Origin: Hippasteria phrygiana
Lineage: Eukaryota; Echinodermata; Asteroidea; Valvatida; Goniasteridae
DNA: 64,000 bases
Direction: 5' to 3'
Assembly: GCA_037893225.1 (NCBI GenBank)
Contig: JAZGUH010000367.1
Span: 186,001-250,000 of the forward strand
Shown: positions 22,187-33,600 of the stretch, in pieces
Position numbering within the stretch: the stretch's first letter is position 1
How the letters are laid out: each line of letters opens with the position of its first letter
The notes under the pieces: generated by a model
The model's input: the letters and a program-made list of their open reading frames with translations, nothing else
The model's database searches: none
Told to the model about the DNA's origin: nothing
Program-made: the position numbers and the translations under genes

Positions 22187-22647
22187 TACACGTTCGTGAC
22201 TGATCTGGGGTAGCCTTGGACCAATGTTACTCTTTCGCCTAGTTACCGCATGACTGGTAGCCTGCCGTTCTTATTATTTGCTACTGAACAGTACATAATA
22301 TGATAAACAAAATACAAATTAATTACAGAGCAGGTACCCAGCTTTGGACAAGTAATTCTATGTTGAATTTTCTTTTTGGCGTTTTCATTCGGAACTAGGC
22401 TTACCTTTTTACAGTCGTTAAATTTCTGGGGGTTGGGAAGGGGGGGGTGGGGGGGGGGTGGGTAAAATGTAAACATAATCACCACTTGTGGACCGCCTTG
22501 GAGTAACCATTGTACACATATCGCAGGGAGCAGGTTAAAACACGTGCGCGCACGCAGAACGTTGACTGGTTGACTTGAATTAGCACTTCATTCACTACAT
22601 TGTCCATGAGGACACAAGAAATAGGTCTATGAGGGACACAAAGGTTC

Positions 22648-22729
22648 TGGCAGCGGTGGGATTCGAACCCACGCCATCGAAATGACTGGTGCCTAACACC
22701 AGCGCCTTAGACCGCTCGGCCACGCTACC
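22648..22729 (-). tRNA. trnL-UAG: tRNA-Leu(UAG)
   Basis: Fifth gene of higher-order copy 3. Loop GTTAGGC, no T4 terminator. Confidence 0.88.
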
Positions 22730-23178
22730 TACACTTTCGTGACTGATCTGGGGTAGCCTTGGACCAATGTTACTCTTTCGCCTAGTTACCGCATGACTGG
22801 TAGCCTGCCGTCCTTATTATTTGCTACTGAACAGTACATAATATGATAAACAAAATACAAATTCATTACAGAGCAGGTACCCAGCTTTGGACAAGTAATT
22901 GTATGTTGAATTTTCTTTTTGGCGTTTTCATTCGGAACTAGGCTTACCGTTTTACAGTCGTAAAAGTTCTGGGGGTGGGGAAGGGTGGTTGGGTAAAATG
23001 TAAACATAATCACCACGTGTGGACCGCCTTGGAGTAACCATTGTACACATATCGCAGGGAGGAGGTTAAAACACGTGCGCGCACGCAGAACGTTGACTGG
23101 TTGACTTGAATTAGCACTTCATTCACTACATTGTCCATGAGGACACAAGAAATAGGTCTATTATGGACAAAAAGGTTC

Positions 23179-23260
23179 TGGCATCGGTGGGATTCGAACC
23201 CACGCCATCGAAATGACTGGTGCCTTAAACCAGCGCCTTGGACCGCTCGGCCACGCTACC
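23179..23260 (-). tRNA. trnL-AAG: tRNA-Leu(AAG), acceptor mismatch
   Basis: Sixth gene of higher-order copy 3. Loop TTAAGGC, G5:A68, T5 terminator. Downstream the higher-order pattern breaks. Confidence 0.8.
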
Positions 23261-23708
23261 TACACTTCCGTGACTGATCTGGGGTAGCTTTAGGCCAATG
23301 TTACTCTTTCGCTTTGTTACCGCATGACTGGTAGCCTACCGTCCTTATTATTTGCTACTGAACAGTACATAATATGATAAACAAAATACAAATTATTTAC
23401 AGAGCAGGTACCCAGCTTTGGACAAGTAATTGTATGTTGAATTTTCTTTTTGGCGTTTTTATTCGGAACTAGGCTTACCTTTTTACAGTCGTGAAATTGC
23501 TGGGGGTTGGGAAGGGGGTTGGGTAAAATGTAAACATAATCACCACTTGTGGACCGCCTTGGAGTAACCATTGTACACATATCGCAGGGAGCAGGTTAAA
23601 ACACGTGCGCGCACGCAGAACGTTGACTGGTTGACTTGAATTAGCACTTCATTCACTACATTGTCCATGAGGACACAAGAAATAGGTCTATCATGGACAA
23701 AAAGGTTC

Positions 23709-23790
23709 TGGCAGCGGTGGGATTCGAACCCACGCCATCGAAATGACTGGTGCCTTAAACCAGCGCCTTGGACCGCTCGGCCACGCTACC
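23709..23790 (-). tRNA. trnL-AAG: tRNA-Leu(AAG)
   Basis: Loop TTAAGGC; acceptor restored (CGCTGCC) while keeping the D-loop C of the mismatch class, so it looks like a conversion intermediate. T5 terminator. Confidence 0.9.
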
Positions 23791-24239
23791 TACACTTCCG
23801 TGACTGATCTGGAGTAGCTTTAGGCCAATGTTACTCTTTCGCTTTGTCACCGCATGACTGGTAGCCTACCGTCCTTATTATTTGCTACTGAACAGTACAT
23901 AATATGATAAACAAAATACAAATTATTTACAGAGCAGGTACCCAGCTTTGGACAAGTAATTGTATGTTGAATTTTCTTTTTGGCGTTTTTATTCGGAACT
24001 AGGCTTACCTTTTTACAGTCGTGAAATTGCTGGGGGTTGGGAAGGGGGGTTGGGTAAAATGTAAACATAATCACCACTTGTGGACCGCCTTGGAGTAACC
24101 ATTGTACACATATCGCAGGGAGCAGGTTAAAACACGTGCGCGCACGCAGAACGTTGACTGGTTGACTTGAATTAGCACTTCATTCACTACATTGTCCATG
24201 AGGACACAAGAAATAGATCTATCATGGACAAAAAGGTTC

Positions 24240-24321
24240 TGGCAGCGGTGGGATTCGAACCCACGCCATCGAAATGACTGGTGCCTTAAACCAGCGTCTT
24301 AGACCGCTCGGCCACGCTACA
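24240..24321 (-). tRNA. tRNA-Leu(AAG)-like, degenerate
   Basis: Loop TTAAGGC. G1 is T (acceptor 5' strand TGTAGCG) and G24 is A, breaking the 1:72 and 11:24 pairs. T5 terminator. Function is doubtful. Confidence 0.65.
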
Positions 24322-24770
24322 TACACTTCCGTGATTGACCTGGGGTAGCCTTGGACCAATGTTACTCTTTCGCTTTGTTACCGCATGACTGGTAGCCTAC
24401 CGTCCTTATTATTTGCTACTGAACAGTACATAAAATGATAAACAAAATACAAATTATTTACAGAGCAGGTACCCAGCTTTGGACAAGTAATTGTATGTTG
24501 AATTTTCTTTTTGGCGTTTTCATTCGGAACTAGGCTTACCATTTTACAGTCGTTAAATTTCTGGGGGTGGGGAAGGATGGGTTGGGTAAATGTAAACATA
24601 ATCACCACTTGTGGACCGCCTTGGAGTAACCATTGTACACATATCGCAGGGAGCAGGTTAAAACACGTGCGCGCACGCAGAACGTTGACTGGTTGACTTG
24701 AATTAGCACTTCATTCACTACATTGTCCATGAGGACACAAGAAATAGGTCTATCATGGACAAAAAGGTTC

Positions 24771-24852
24771 TGGCAGCGGTGGGATTCGAACCCACGCCAT
24801 CGAAATGACTGGTGCCTAAAACCAGCGCCTTAGACCGCTCGGCCACGCTACC
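24771..24852 (-). tRNA. trnL-UAG: tRNA-Leu(UAG), T32 class
   Basis: Loop TTTAGGC, the usual form for this isoacceptor (T32, no extra pair). Stems intact, T5 terminator. The best-looking UAG type in the array. Confidence 0.93.
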
Positions 24853-25302
24853 TACACTTTCGTGACTGATCTGGGGTAGCCTTGGACCAATGTTACTCTT
24901 TCGCTTTGTTACCGCATGACTGGTAGCCTACCGTCCTTACTATTTGCTACTGAACAGTACATAATATGATAAACAAAATACAAATTATTTACAGAGCAGG
25001 TACCCAGCTTTGGACAAGTAATTGTATGTTGAATTTTCTTTTTGGCGTTTTCATTCGGAACTAGGCTTACCTTTTTACAGTCGTTAAATTTCTGGGGGTG
25101 GGGAAGGATGGGTTGGGTAAAATGTAAACATAATCACCACTTGTGGACCGCCTTGGAGTAACCATTGTACACATATCGCAGGGAGCAGGTTAAAACACGT
25201 GCGCGCACGCAGAACGTTGACTGGTTGACTTGAATTAGCACTTCATTCACTACATTGTCCATGAGGACACAAGAAATAGGTCTATGAGGGACAAAAAGGT
25301 TC

Positions 25303-25384
25303 TGGCAGCGGTGGGATTCGAACCCACGCCATCGAAATGACTGGTGCCTAACACCAGCGCCTTAGACCGCTCGGCCACGCTACC
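25303..25384 (-). tRNA. trnL-UAG: tRNA-Leu(UAG)
   Basis: Loop GTTAGGC, stems intact, T5 terminator. Confidence 0.9.
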
Positions 25385-25833
25385 TACACTTTCGTGACTG
25401 ATCTGGGGTAGCCTTGGACCAATGTTACTCTTTCGCCTAGTTACCGCATGACTGGTAGCCTGCCGTCCTTATTATTTGCTACTGAACAGTACATAATATG
25501 ATAAACAAAATACAAATTCATTACAGAGCAGGTACCCAGCTTTGGACAAGTAATTGTATGTTGAATTTTCTTTTTGGCGTTTTCATTCGGAACTAGGCTT
25601 ACCGTTTTACAGTCGTTAAATTTCTGGGGGTGGGGAAGGTGGGTTGGGTAAAATGTAAACATAATCACCACGTGTGGACCGCCTTGGAGTAACCATTGTA
25701 CACATATCGCAGGGAGGAGGTTAAAACACGTGCGCGCACGCAGAACGTTGACTGGTTGACTTGAATTAGCACTTCATTCAATACATTGTCCATGAGGACA
25801 CAAGAAATAGGTCTATGAGGGACAAAAAGGTTC

Positions 25834-25915
25834 TGGCAGCGGTGGGATTCGAACCCACGCCATCGAAATGACTGGTGCCTAAAACCAGCGCCTTAGACCG
25901 CTCGGCCACGCTACC
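25834..25915 (-). tRNA. trnL-UAG: tRNA-Leu(UAG), T32 class
   Basis: Loop TTTAGGC, stems intact, T5 terminator. Its downstream spacer matches the one after 24240, so spacer and gene have been reassorted. Confidence 0.93.
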
Positions 25916-26364
25916 TACACTTTCGTGACTGATCTGGGGTAGCCTTGGACCAATGTTACTCTTTCGCCTAGTTACCGCATGACTGGTAGCCTACCGTCCT
26001 TATTATTTGCTACTGAACAGTACATAAAATGATAAACAAAATACAAATTATTTACAGAGCAGGTACCCAGCTTTGGACAAGTAATTGTATGTTGAATTTT
26101 CTTTTTGGCGTTTTCATTCGGAACTAGGCTTACCATTTTACAGTCGTTAAATTTCTGGGGGTGGGGAAGGATGGGTTGGGTAAATGTAAACATAATCACC
26201 ACTTGTGGACCGCCTTGGAGTAACCATTGTACACATATCGCAGGGAGCAGGTTAAAACACGTGCGCGCACGCAGAACGTTGACTGGTTGACTTGAATTAG
26301 CACTTCATTCACTACATTGTCCATGAGGACACAAGAAATAGGTCTATCATGGACAAAAAGGTTC

Positions 26365-26446
26365 TGGCAGCGGTGGGATTCGAACCCACGCCATCGAAAT
26401 GACTGGTGCCTAAAACCAGCGCCTTAGACCGCTCGGCTACGCTACC
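26365..26446 (-). tRNA. trnL-UAG: tRNA-Leu(UAG), T32 class, A9 variant
   Basis: Loop TTTAGGC. G9 is A; the A box still reads TAGCCGAGCGG. T5 terminator. Confidence 0.88.
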
Positions 26447-26895
26447 TACACTTTCGTGACTGATCTGGGGTAGCCTTGGACCAATGTTACTCTTTCGCTT
26501 TGTTACCGCATGACTGGTAGCCTACCGTCCTTACTATTTGCTACTGAACAGTACATAATATGATAAACAAAATACAAATTATTTACAGAGCAGGTACCCA
26601 GCTTTGGACAAGTAATTGTATGTTGAATTTTCTTTTTGGCGTTTTTATTCGGAACTAGGCTTACCTTTTTACAGTCGTGAAATTGCTGGGGGTTGGGAAG
26701 GGGGGTTGGGTAAAATGTAAACATAATCACCACTTGTGGACCGCCTTGGAGTAACCATTGTACTCATATCGCAGGGAGCAGGTTAAAACACGTGCGCGCA
26801 CGCAGAACGTTGACTGGTTGACTTGAATTAGCACTTCATTCACTACATTGTCCATGAGGACACAAGAAATAGGTCTATCATGGACAAAAAGGTTC

Positions 26896-26977
26896 TGGCA
26901 GCGGTGGGATTCGAACCCACGCCATCGAAATGACTGGTGCCTTAAACCAGCGTCTTAGACCGCTCGGCCACGCTACA
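26896..26977 (-). tRNA. tRNA-Leu(AAG)-like, degenerate
   Basis: Loop TTAAGGC, with T1 and A24 mismatches as at 24240. T5 terminator. Confidence 0.65.
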
Positions 26978-27427
26978 TACACTTCCGTGACTGATCTGGG
27001 GTAGCCTTGGGCCAATGTTACTCTTTCGCTTTGTTACCGCATGACTGGTAGCCTACCGTCCTTATTATTTGCTACTGAACAGTACATAAAATGATAAACA
27101 AAATACAAATTATTTACAGAGTAGGTACCCAGCTTTGGACAAGTAATTGTATGTTGAATTTTCTTTTTGGCGTTTTCATTCGGAACTAGGCTTACCTTTT
27201 TACAGTCGTTAAATTTCTGGGGGTGGGGAAGGATGGGTTGGGTAAAATGTAAACATAATCACCACTTGTGGACCGCCTTGGAGTAACCATTGTACACATA
27301 TCGCAGGGAGCAGGTTAAAACACGTGCGCGCACGCAGAACGTTGACTGGTTGACTTGAATTAGCACTTCATTCACTACATTGTCCATGAGGACACAAGAA
27401 ATAGGTCTATGAGGGACAAAAAGGTTC

Positions 27428-27509
27428 TGGCAGCAGTGGGATTCGAACCCACGCCATCGAAATGACTGGTGCCTAAAACCAGCGACTTAGACCGCTCGGC
27501 CACGCTACC
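27428..27509 (-). tRNA. trnL-UAG: tRNA-Leu(UAG)-like, D-stem mismatch
   Basis: Loop TTTAGGC. T24 faces C11 and T66 makes a G:U pair with G7. T5 terminator. Confidence 0.7.
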
Positions 27510-27970
27510 TACACTTTCGTGACTGATCTGGGGTAGCATTGGGCCAATGTTACTCTTTCGCCTAGTTACCGCATGACTGGTAGCCTACCGTCCTTATTAT
27601 TTGCTACTGAACAGTACATAATATGATAAACAAAATACAAATTATTTACAGAGCAGGTACCCAGCTTTGGACAAGTAATTGTATGTTGAATTTTCGTTTT
27701 GGCGTTTTCATTCGGAACTAGGCTTACCCTTTTACAGTCGTGGAATTTCTGGGGGTTATGAAGTGGAGGGGGGGGGGGGGGGGGGGGCCATGTAAACATA
27801 ATCTCCACGTGTGGACCGCCTTGGAGTAACCATCGTACACATATCGCAGGGAGCAGGTTAAAACACGTGCGCGCACGCAGAACGTTGACTGGTTGACTTG
27901 AATTAGCACTTCATTCACTACATTGTCCATGAGGACACAAGAAATAGGTCTATGAGGGACAAAAAGGTTC

Positions 27971-28052
27971 TGGCAGCGGTGGGATTCGAACCCACGCCAT
28001 CGAAATGACTGCTGCCTAACACCAGCGCCTTAGACCGCTCGGCCACGCTACC
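27971..28052 (-). tRNA. trnL-UAG: tRNA-Leu(UAG), anticodon-stem mismatch
   Basis: Loop GTTAGGC, but the 3' stem strand reads AGCAG, so 30:40 is G:G. T5 terminator. Confidence 0.7.
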
Positions 28053-28501
28053 TACACTTTCGTGACTGATCTGGGGTAGCCTTGGACCAATGTTACTCTT
28101 TCGCCTAGTTACCGCATGACTGGTAGCCTGCCGTCCTTATTATTTGCTACTGAACAGTACATAATATGATAAACAAAATACAAATTCATTACAGAGCAGG
28201 TACCCAGCTTTGGACAAGTAATTGTATGTTGAATTTTCTTTTTGGCGTTTTCATTCGGAACTAGGCTTACCTTTTTACAGTCGTTAAATTTCTGGGGGTG
28301 GGGAAGGGGGTTTGGGTAAAATGTAAACATAATCACCACTTGTGGACCGCCTTGGAGTAACCATTGTACTCATATCGCAGGGAGCAGGTTAAAACACGTG
28401 CGCGCACGCAGAACGTTGACTGGTTGACTTGAATTAGCACTTCATTCACTACATTGTCCATGAGGACACAAGAAATAGGTCTATCATGGACAAAAAGGTT
28501 C

Positions 28502-28583
28502 TGGCAGCGGTGGGATTCGAACCCACGCCATCGAAATGACTGGTGCCTTAAACCAGCGTCTTAGACCGCTCGGCCACGCTACA
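28502..28583 (-). tRNA. tRNA-Leu(AAG)-like, degenerate
   Basis: T1 and A24 mismatches; counterpart of 26896 in a 1606-bp trimer. T5 terminator. Confidence 0.65.
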
Positions 28584-29033
28584 TACACTTCCGTGACTGA
28601 TCTGGGGTAGCCTTGGGCCAATGTTACTCTTTCGCTTTGTTACCGCATGACTGGTAGCCTACCGTCCTTATTATTTGCTACTGAACAGTACATAAAATGA
28701 TAAACAAAATACAAATTATTTACAGAGCAGGTACCCAGCTTTGGACAAGTAATTGTATGTTGAATTTTCTTTTTGGCGTTTTCATTCGGAACTAGGCTTA
28801 CCTTTTTACAGTCGTTAAATTTCTGGGGGTGGGGAAGGATGGGTTGGGTAAAATGTAAACATAATCACCACTTGTGGACCGCCTTGGAGTAACCATTGTA
28901 CACATATCGCAGGGAGCAGGTTAAAACACGTGCGCGCACGCAGAACGTTGACTGGTTGACTTGAATTAGCACTTCATTCACTACATTGTCCATGAGGACA
29001 CAAGAAATAGGTCTATGAGGGACAAAAAGGTTC

Positions 29034-29115
29034 TGGCAGCAGTGGGATTCGAACCCACGCCATCGAAATGACTGGTGCCTAAAACCAGCGACTTAGACCG
29101 CTCGGCCACGCTACC
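29034..29115 (-). tRNA. trnL-UAG: tRNA-Leu(UAG)-like, D-stem mismatch
   Basis: T24 and T66 as at 27428 (1606 bp away). T5 terminator. Last gene before the BEL/Pao insertion. Confidence 0.7.
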
Positions 29116-29549
29116 TACACTTTCGTGACTGATCTGGGGTAGCCTTGGGCCAATGTTACTCTTTCGCCTAGTTACCGCATGACTGGTAGCCTACCGTCCT
29201 TATTATTTGCTACTGAACAGTACATAATATGATAAACAAAATACAAATTATTTACAGAGCAGGTACCCAGCTTTGGACAAGTAATTGTATGTTGAATTTT
29301 CGTTTTGGCGTTTTCATTCGGAACTAGGCTTACCTTTTTACAGTCGTGGAATTTCTGGGGGTTATGAAGTGGAGGGGGGGGGGGGGGGGGGCCATGTAAA
29401 CATAATCTCCACGTGTGGACCGCCTTGGAGTAACCATCGTACACATATCGCAGGGAGCAGGTTAAAACACGTGCGCGCACGCAGAACGTTGACTGGTTGA
29501 CTTGAATTAGCACTTCATTCACTACATTGTCCATGAGGACACAAGAAAT

Positions 29550-29554
29550 AGGTC
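29550..29554. repeat. Target site duplication AGGTC, left
   Basis: Matches AGGTC at 41237-41241. Five-base duplications are usual for BEL/Pao elements. The array sequence is uninterrupted if one copy and the insert are removed. Confidence 0.9.
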
Positions 29555-29807
29555 TGTTATCGTTGCCGCTATGTATTTGTTCAGTCTTTGATTTTCTTCC
29601 TCCGAGTACCTATTTTCCATATTTGGAGTCTTTATTTGCATAAAGTCACAGTTCAAATATCGTAAGTTTCCCCTCGACCAACCCCGTTTAGGAATGATTG
29701 CGTAATACATCGTACCACGGTCTCCCCACTTGCCACCCGGCGTGTGGGAGATTAATTGTATTCAGTTGCGTTCACGCTCCCGACCAACTCACCTCGTCTC
29801 ATTACTG

Positions 29808-29809
29808 CA
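29808..29809 (+). promoter_or_regulatory. Inferred RNA start of the BEL/Pao element
   Basis: The inner direct unit begins at CAACAAACTATTT, corresponding to 29808 here, as if copied from the 5' end of an RNA. This is inferred only from the junction at 34372. Confidence 0.3.
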
Positions 29810-29820
29810 ACAAACTATTT

Positions 29821-30032
29821 GTAAGTACTTTTAATAAGTTTTGTATCGTTTATTTCTGAATATTTAATTCGTCTCAAGCATTTATCCTTAACGTTTATTA
29901 CTATAGTGTTTGGTTAGAAAATTATAGGAATTTAATTTACGTCGATATACTCGAACATTCTTTGGAGCCAACGCCCTTATCCTAAATAGGCCTTCATAAT
30001 ATACTCATTTGATATTTATATTGTTTGTACAG
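29821..30032 (+). other. Putative intron inside the LTR (212 bp)
   Basis: It starts GTAAGTACTT and ends TTGTTTGTACAG. The same segment (221 bp at 40621-40841) is in the 3' LTR. Both inner LTR copies lack it exactly, joining AACAAACTATTT to CACCCCAG. The junction is unambiguous, with no repeated base to slide. It lies in the inferred R region. A second GTAAGT...TTTAG pair at 30133-30334 is retained in every copy. Confidence 0.75.
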
Positions 30033-30619
30033 CACCCCAGAATGCCACCGTAAACCCCCGTATACACCGATACTGCTTTACAACCGTTTACCTCACTGTG
30101 TGTGCTGAGGATTCTTTACCCCGGGAACGATTGTAAGTTTATATGATAATGGATTTCTGTGTTTGGACAATTAATAGATTACAGTAATTCTTCATAATCG
30201 ATAATATTGCTGATAAGGTGCTGCCCGTTTGTAATTGGTCTGATGTTCCCCTAAACCTGTGTCTAATTGTTTAATTGTGTATTTTGTACTTATTTGATTA
30301 TATTATTTAATATGAATTTGTATATTTTCTTTAGTTTTCACCTGCATCAGCGGTGTGCAAATAAATGGGGTAAATGAATCAACCAAACAGACTCCGTCTC
30401 GTTCCTTCAGCGGCGCACCAAGTGACAGTGAAAAAATCGGCCATCCAGTCGTCATCCCCGAAGCGTCCGTTATCCGTCCGTAAGCCGTCCTCGTCACCGC
30501 TATCATTTTGGTCGTCATCATCGTGGCCTCATGTCTGTCGTCGTCATATCAGTATCCGCCAGTTGTAGCCATTTTTGCATACGTCACCGTTATCTCCATT
30601 GTCCCACCATCACGCAGTC

Positions 30620-33600
30620 ATGGCGCACCTGAAGACTGCCAGAAGTACGGCCAAGAGAGCGGTAACTAGGGAAATCAATCTAATTAAACAGTATGTAGCT
30701 GAAGATAACACGGACATTAATGGTCATGTCATTAGACTTAAGGAACTGTTCAAAAGATTCACATTAACCCATAATGAGTATCATGAAACTCTCACCGAAG
30801 ACGAAGATATTGATGAAAGTGATGCGTACTTTTATGACGAGCAAGGTGATTATATTTCAGTTTTGGAATTGGTCAAGAGTCACAGAAAATCCACCGAAAT
30901 TAAGGTTGAAATTCCTCCTACCTCAGATATTTCCGAAGACTTATCACGTAATGAGCTATTGCGTTTACTTAATCTACCCAAAGTGGAGTTAGATGTATTT
31001 AGCGGTAATCCATTACATTTCCACCAGTTCATGAGGGCTTTTGAGGTCAATGTGGATAAGATATGTGAGGATCCTGATCTTAAGTTGTCCAGATTGATGC
31101 AGTATACCGCAGGCTCCGCCAAAGAGGCGATTAGGGGCTGCCAGTTAATAGGAGGTGAGACTGGGTATAGTCAGGCTCTCTCAATCTTGGATACCCGTTT
31201 TGGTAATGCCTACTTGGTTACAGAACGTCTCGTACGAGAATTAAGATCAGGTAAATCAGTCAGGTCACCCCAGGATATACAGCAGTTAGCCGATGATATG
31301 CAAAATGCGTTTTTTGTGCTTAATCAATTGGAAACTTTGCAAGAAGTTAATACTCAATCGGTCATTCTTGAAATAGTTGGTAGATTCCCGAACTATATTC
31401 AGTTGAGATGGAAAAAGCTGGTGTTCAAATCAAAGCGATCCAACGGTTCTTACCCTCTGTTTGAAGAATTGGTTAAATTCGCAGGTGTTGTTGCTGCTGA
31501 AGCGAACGATCCGGTATATGGCACCGGATTCCCCAAGCGGCCGGACAGAGCGAAGAGTGAACAGAAGGCTTCATCCACCAGCTTTTCCATGTCAGTATCT
31601 GAACCTAGTTCGGGGATCGGTAAACGAGTAGGAGACAAAGGTACTAAAGTTGCTAAGAATAGTTCGTATGCCAAACCTGAACCTCCATGTGTTTTGTGTG
31701 ATCAAAGACATCGTTTGTGGCATTGTGAAAAATTCAAACATATGAGTCCTAGAGAAAGATTGAATCTTGTAAATGCTCACAAGTTGTGTCATAACTGTCT
31801 CCTTGCATCTCATATTGTTGATAATTGTGGCAAAAGATCTGTGTGTAAGGTGAACGGTTGTGGTCAGAAACATACCATGTATATTCATGTTGCCAGTGAT
31901 GCGTCTAATAACGTCAAAATATCGAATGCAAGCTTATCTGTTGGTAGAGGGACGCATATGCCAATAGTTCAAGTGACGGTTAATGAGCGGTGTAAAGTAT
32001 TTGCCTTGCTTGATAGCGGATCTAGTAATTCCTTTTGTTCCCGTGCCCTGGTTAGACAATTGGAAATTACAGGTAAAGCTCATAATGTCCAACTTAGTAC
32101 GTTGAATAGGTCTGGCACCCAGAGATCGGAGGTAGTTAATTTGTCAATTTCCTCTGATTTAGGCGACACTTTAGAGTTATCCGTAGTTTACGTAGTTGAT
32201 GAAATCCCTGTGAAGAATGCAGCCATTGACATTTTGTCGCATGACCATCTCCGTGGGATTGGTGCCATGCCTGCCTACGAACATGGTAATGTTACAGTAG
32301 ATTTGTTGTTAGGTCAGGATAATGCGGAGGCCCTAGTTCCATTAGATGTAAGGCGAGGTAACCCTGGACAGCCTTTCGCTGTGCGTACTTTATTCGGTTG
32401 GGGTGTTAATGGCAAGTCTCCTATGAATGTACCTAGCCGTAGAGTCATCTCTAACTTTGTAACGAGTTCACCCATAGCCGATGATGTCTCTCGTTTGTGG
32501 AAAATCGAGAATGAAGGTTTGGAACAATTGTCATGGTCACAAGACGATAGATCGGTTATAGCCTTGTGGGATCGCGAATGTAAGAAAGATAATGGTCACT
32601 ATGAGCTCCCTATCCCATGGAAAGATAGATCCGAACCTCTCCCGAATAATTTTGTTGTAGCCAAATCCAGGTTAGATACTTTGCATAAAAGACTTATCCA
32701 TGATGGTCTCTATGATAGATACAACGTAGAGATCGACAAACTGCGAGATAATGGTTATGCTGAAGAGGTCCCAGAACGTGAGCTGTTTAACGTCAATAGA
32801 ACCTGGTATCTCCCGCATCATCCAGTGCAGTCGGATAAGAAACCAGATAAGCTCAGGGTAGTTTTTGATTGTGCTAGTAAGTTCCGAGGTAAATCGTTGA
32901 ATGAACGTTGTTTGCAAGGTCCAGATATGATCAATAAACTTCTACCCGTCTTGTTGCGATTCCGCCAGCACAGCATTGCCATTCAGGCAGACATCGAGGC
33001 CATGTATAACCAGGTCAGGATACCAGTGAAAGACAGAGATGCTCTCAGATTCCTTTGGTACGTTGATGGTCAACTGACTTGTTATCGGATGACGTCACAT
33101 CTATTCGGAGGAGTGTGGTGTGCATCGAGCTCGGCGTATGCTCTGCAGCAAACAGTTGTTGATTCCTCGAGTGTAGATCCCCTGGTCAGGTATACAGTGG
33201 CTAAATCATTCTACGTTGACGACTGCCTCAGTTCAATTGCCTCTAAGTCCCAGGCTAAGGTTGTCATTGCGGAGACCCCTAAGACCCTAGGTGAAGGTGG
33301 ATTTAATCTGACCAAATTTGTTGTCAATGACAAAGATCTGCTGTCCGAAGTTTCCGTTGAATGTAGAGCCAAGGAAGTTCGTGAACTGGGTTCTCAATCT
33401 GAGAGCAGGGCATTGGGTATAAAGTGGATGATTTCCTCGGATGAATTCTTCTTCGAAGTAGAACGTATCCCAGATGGTTTGTTAACTAGAAGGAGAATGC
33501 TCAGTATAGTTTCATCAATATTTGATCCACTAGGTTTGTTGGGCCCAGTAATACTTGCAGGGAAGTTGCTCTTTCAAGAGGCTACGGCTCGTAAACTTTC

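Larger units (their letters stand above)
19878..23560 (-). repeat. 4214-bp higher-order repeat, copy 3 (partial, 6 of 7 units)
   Basis: It follows copy 2 through six tRNA genes. It then departs: the last unit (tRNA at 23709) is a different AAG variant and the expected long-spacer unit at about 24092 is absent. Private changes include GGGTGG at 22983. Confidence 0.88.
26365..27970 (-). repeat. 1606-bp trimer, repeated at 27971
   Basis: Three units (26365, 26896, 27428) are followed by three matching units at 27971, 28502 and 29034. The spacers after the third units share a long poly-G run (27766-27787 and 29374-29391) and the ORF-changing GTTATGAAG. This local amplification is independent of the 4214-bp repeat. 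Confidence 0.75.
10145..29554 (-). repeat. tRNA-Leu tandem array, left block (33 genes)
   Basis: The basic unit is about 531 bp: one 82-bp tRNA-Leu gene on the - strand plus a ~449-bp spacer. Each spacer has a G-rich tract (GGGGGTGGGGAAGGGGG type), a palindromic CCACGTGTGG or its CCACTTGTGG variant, and ACACGTGCGCGCACGC. Unit starts are spaced 531, 542 or 774 bp; the 774-bp spacing is due to a longer spacer variant. Units differ by a few percent or less, indicating recent amplification. The block is cut at 29554 by the BEL/Pao insertion. Confidence 0.97.
29555..30427 (+). repeat. 5' LTR (873 bp), intron retained
   Basis: Begins TGTTATCG, ends AAGTGACA. Contains AATAAA at 30360-30365. It differs from the 3' LTR by a 9-bp indel near 30006. 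No TATA box is obvious upstream of the inferred RNA start near 29808. The sequence after it (GTGAAAAAATCGG) is not complementary to the 3' end of the array's tRNA-Leu, so the primer tRNA is not evident. Confidence 0.93.

Noticed and set aside
29724..29829. Open frames crossing the LTR and array boundary.
   Set aside because: They span an insertion junction and have no coding character.
30428..30450. Primer binding site complementary to the tRNA-Leu of the surrounding array.
   Set aside because: The sequence after the LTR (GTGAAAAAATCGGCC) does not match the complement of the tRNA-Leu 3' end, so the insertion site and primer are not linked.
30303..30568. Short open frames on both strands in the LTR and leader of the BEL/Pao element, repeated at 34655-34920.
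   Set aside because: They are within LTR/leader DNA, lack family motifs, and the main gag-pol start follows.
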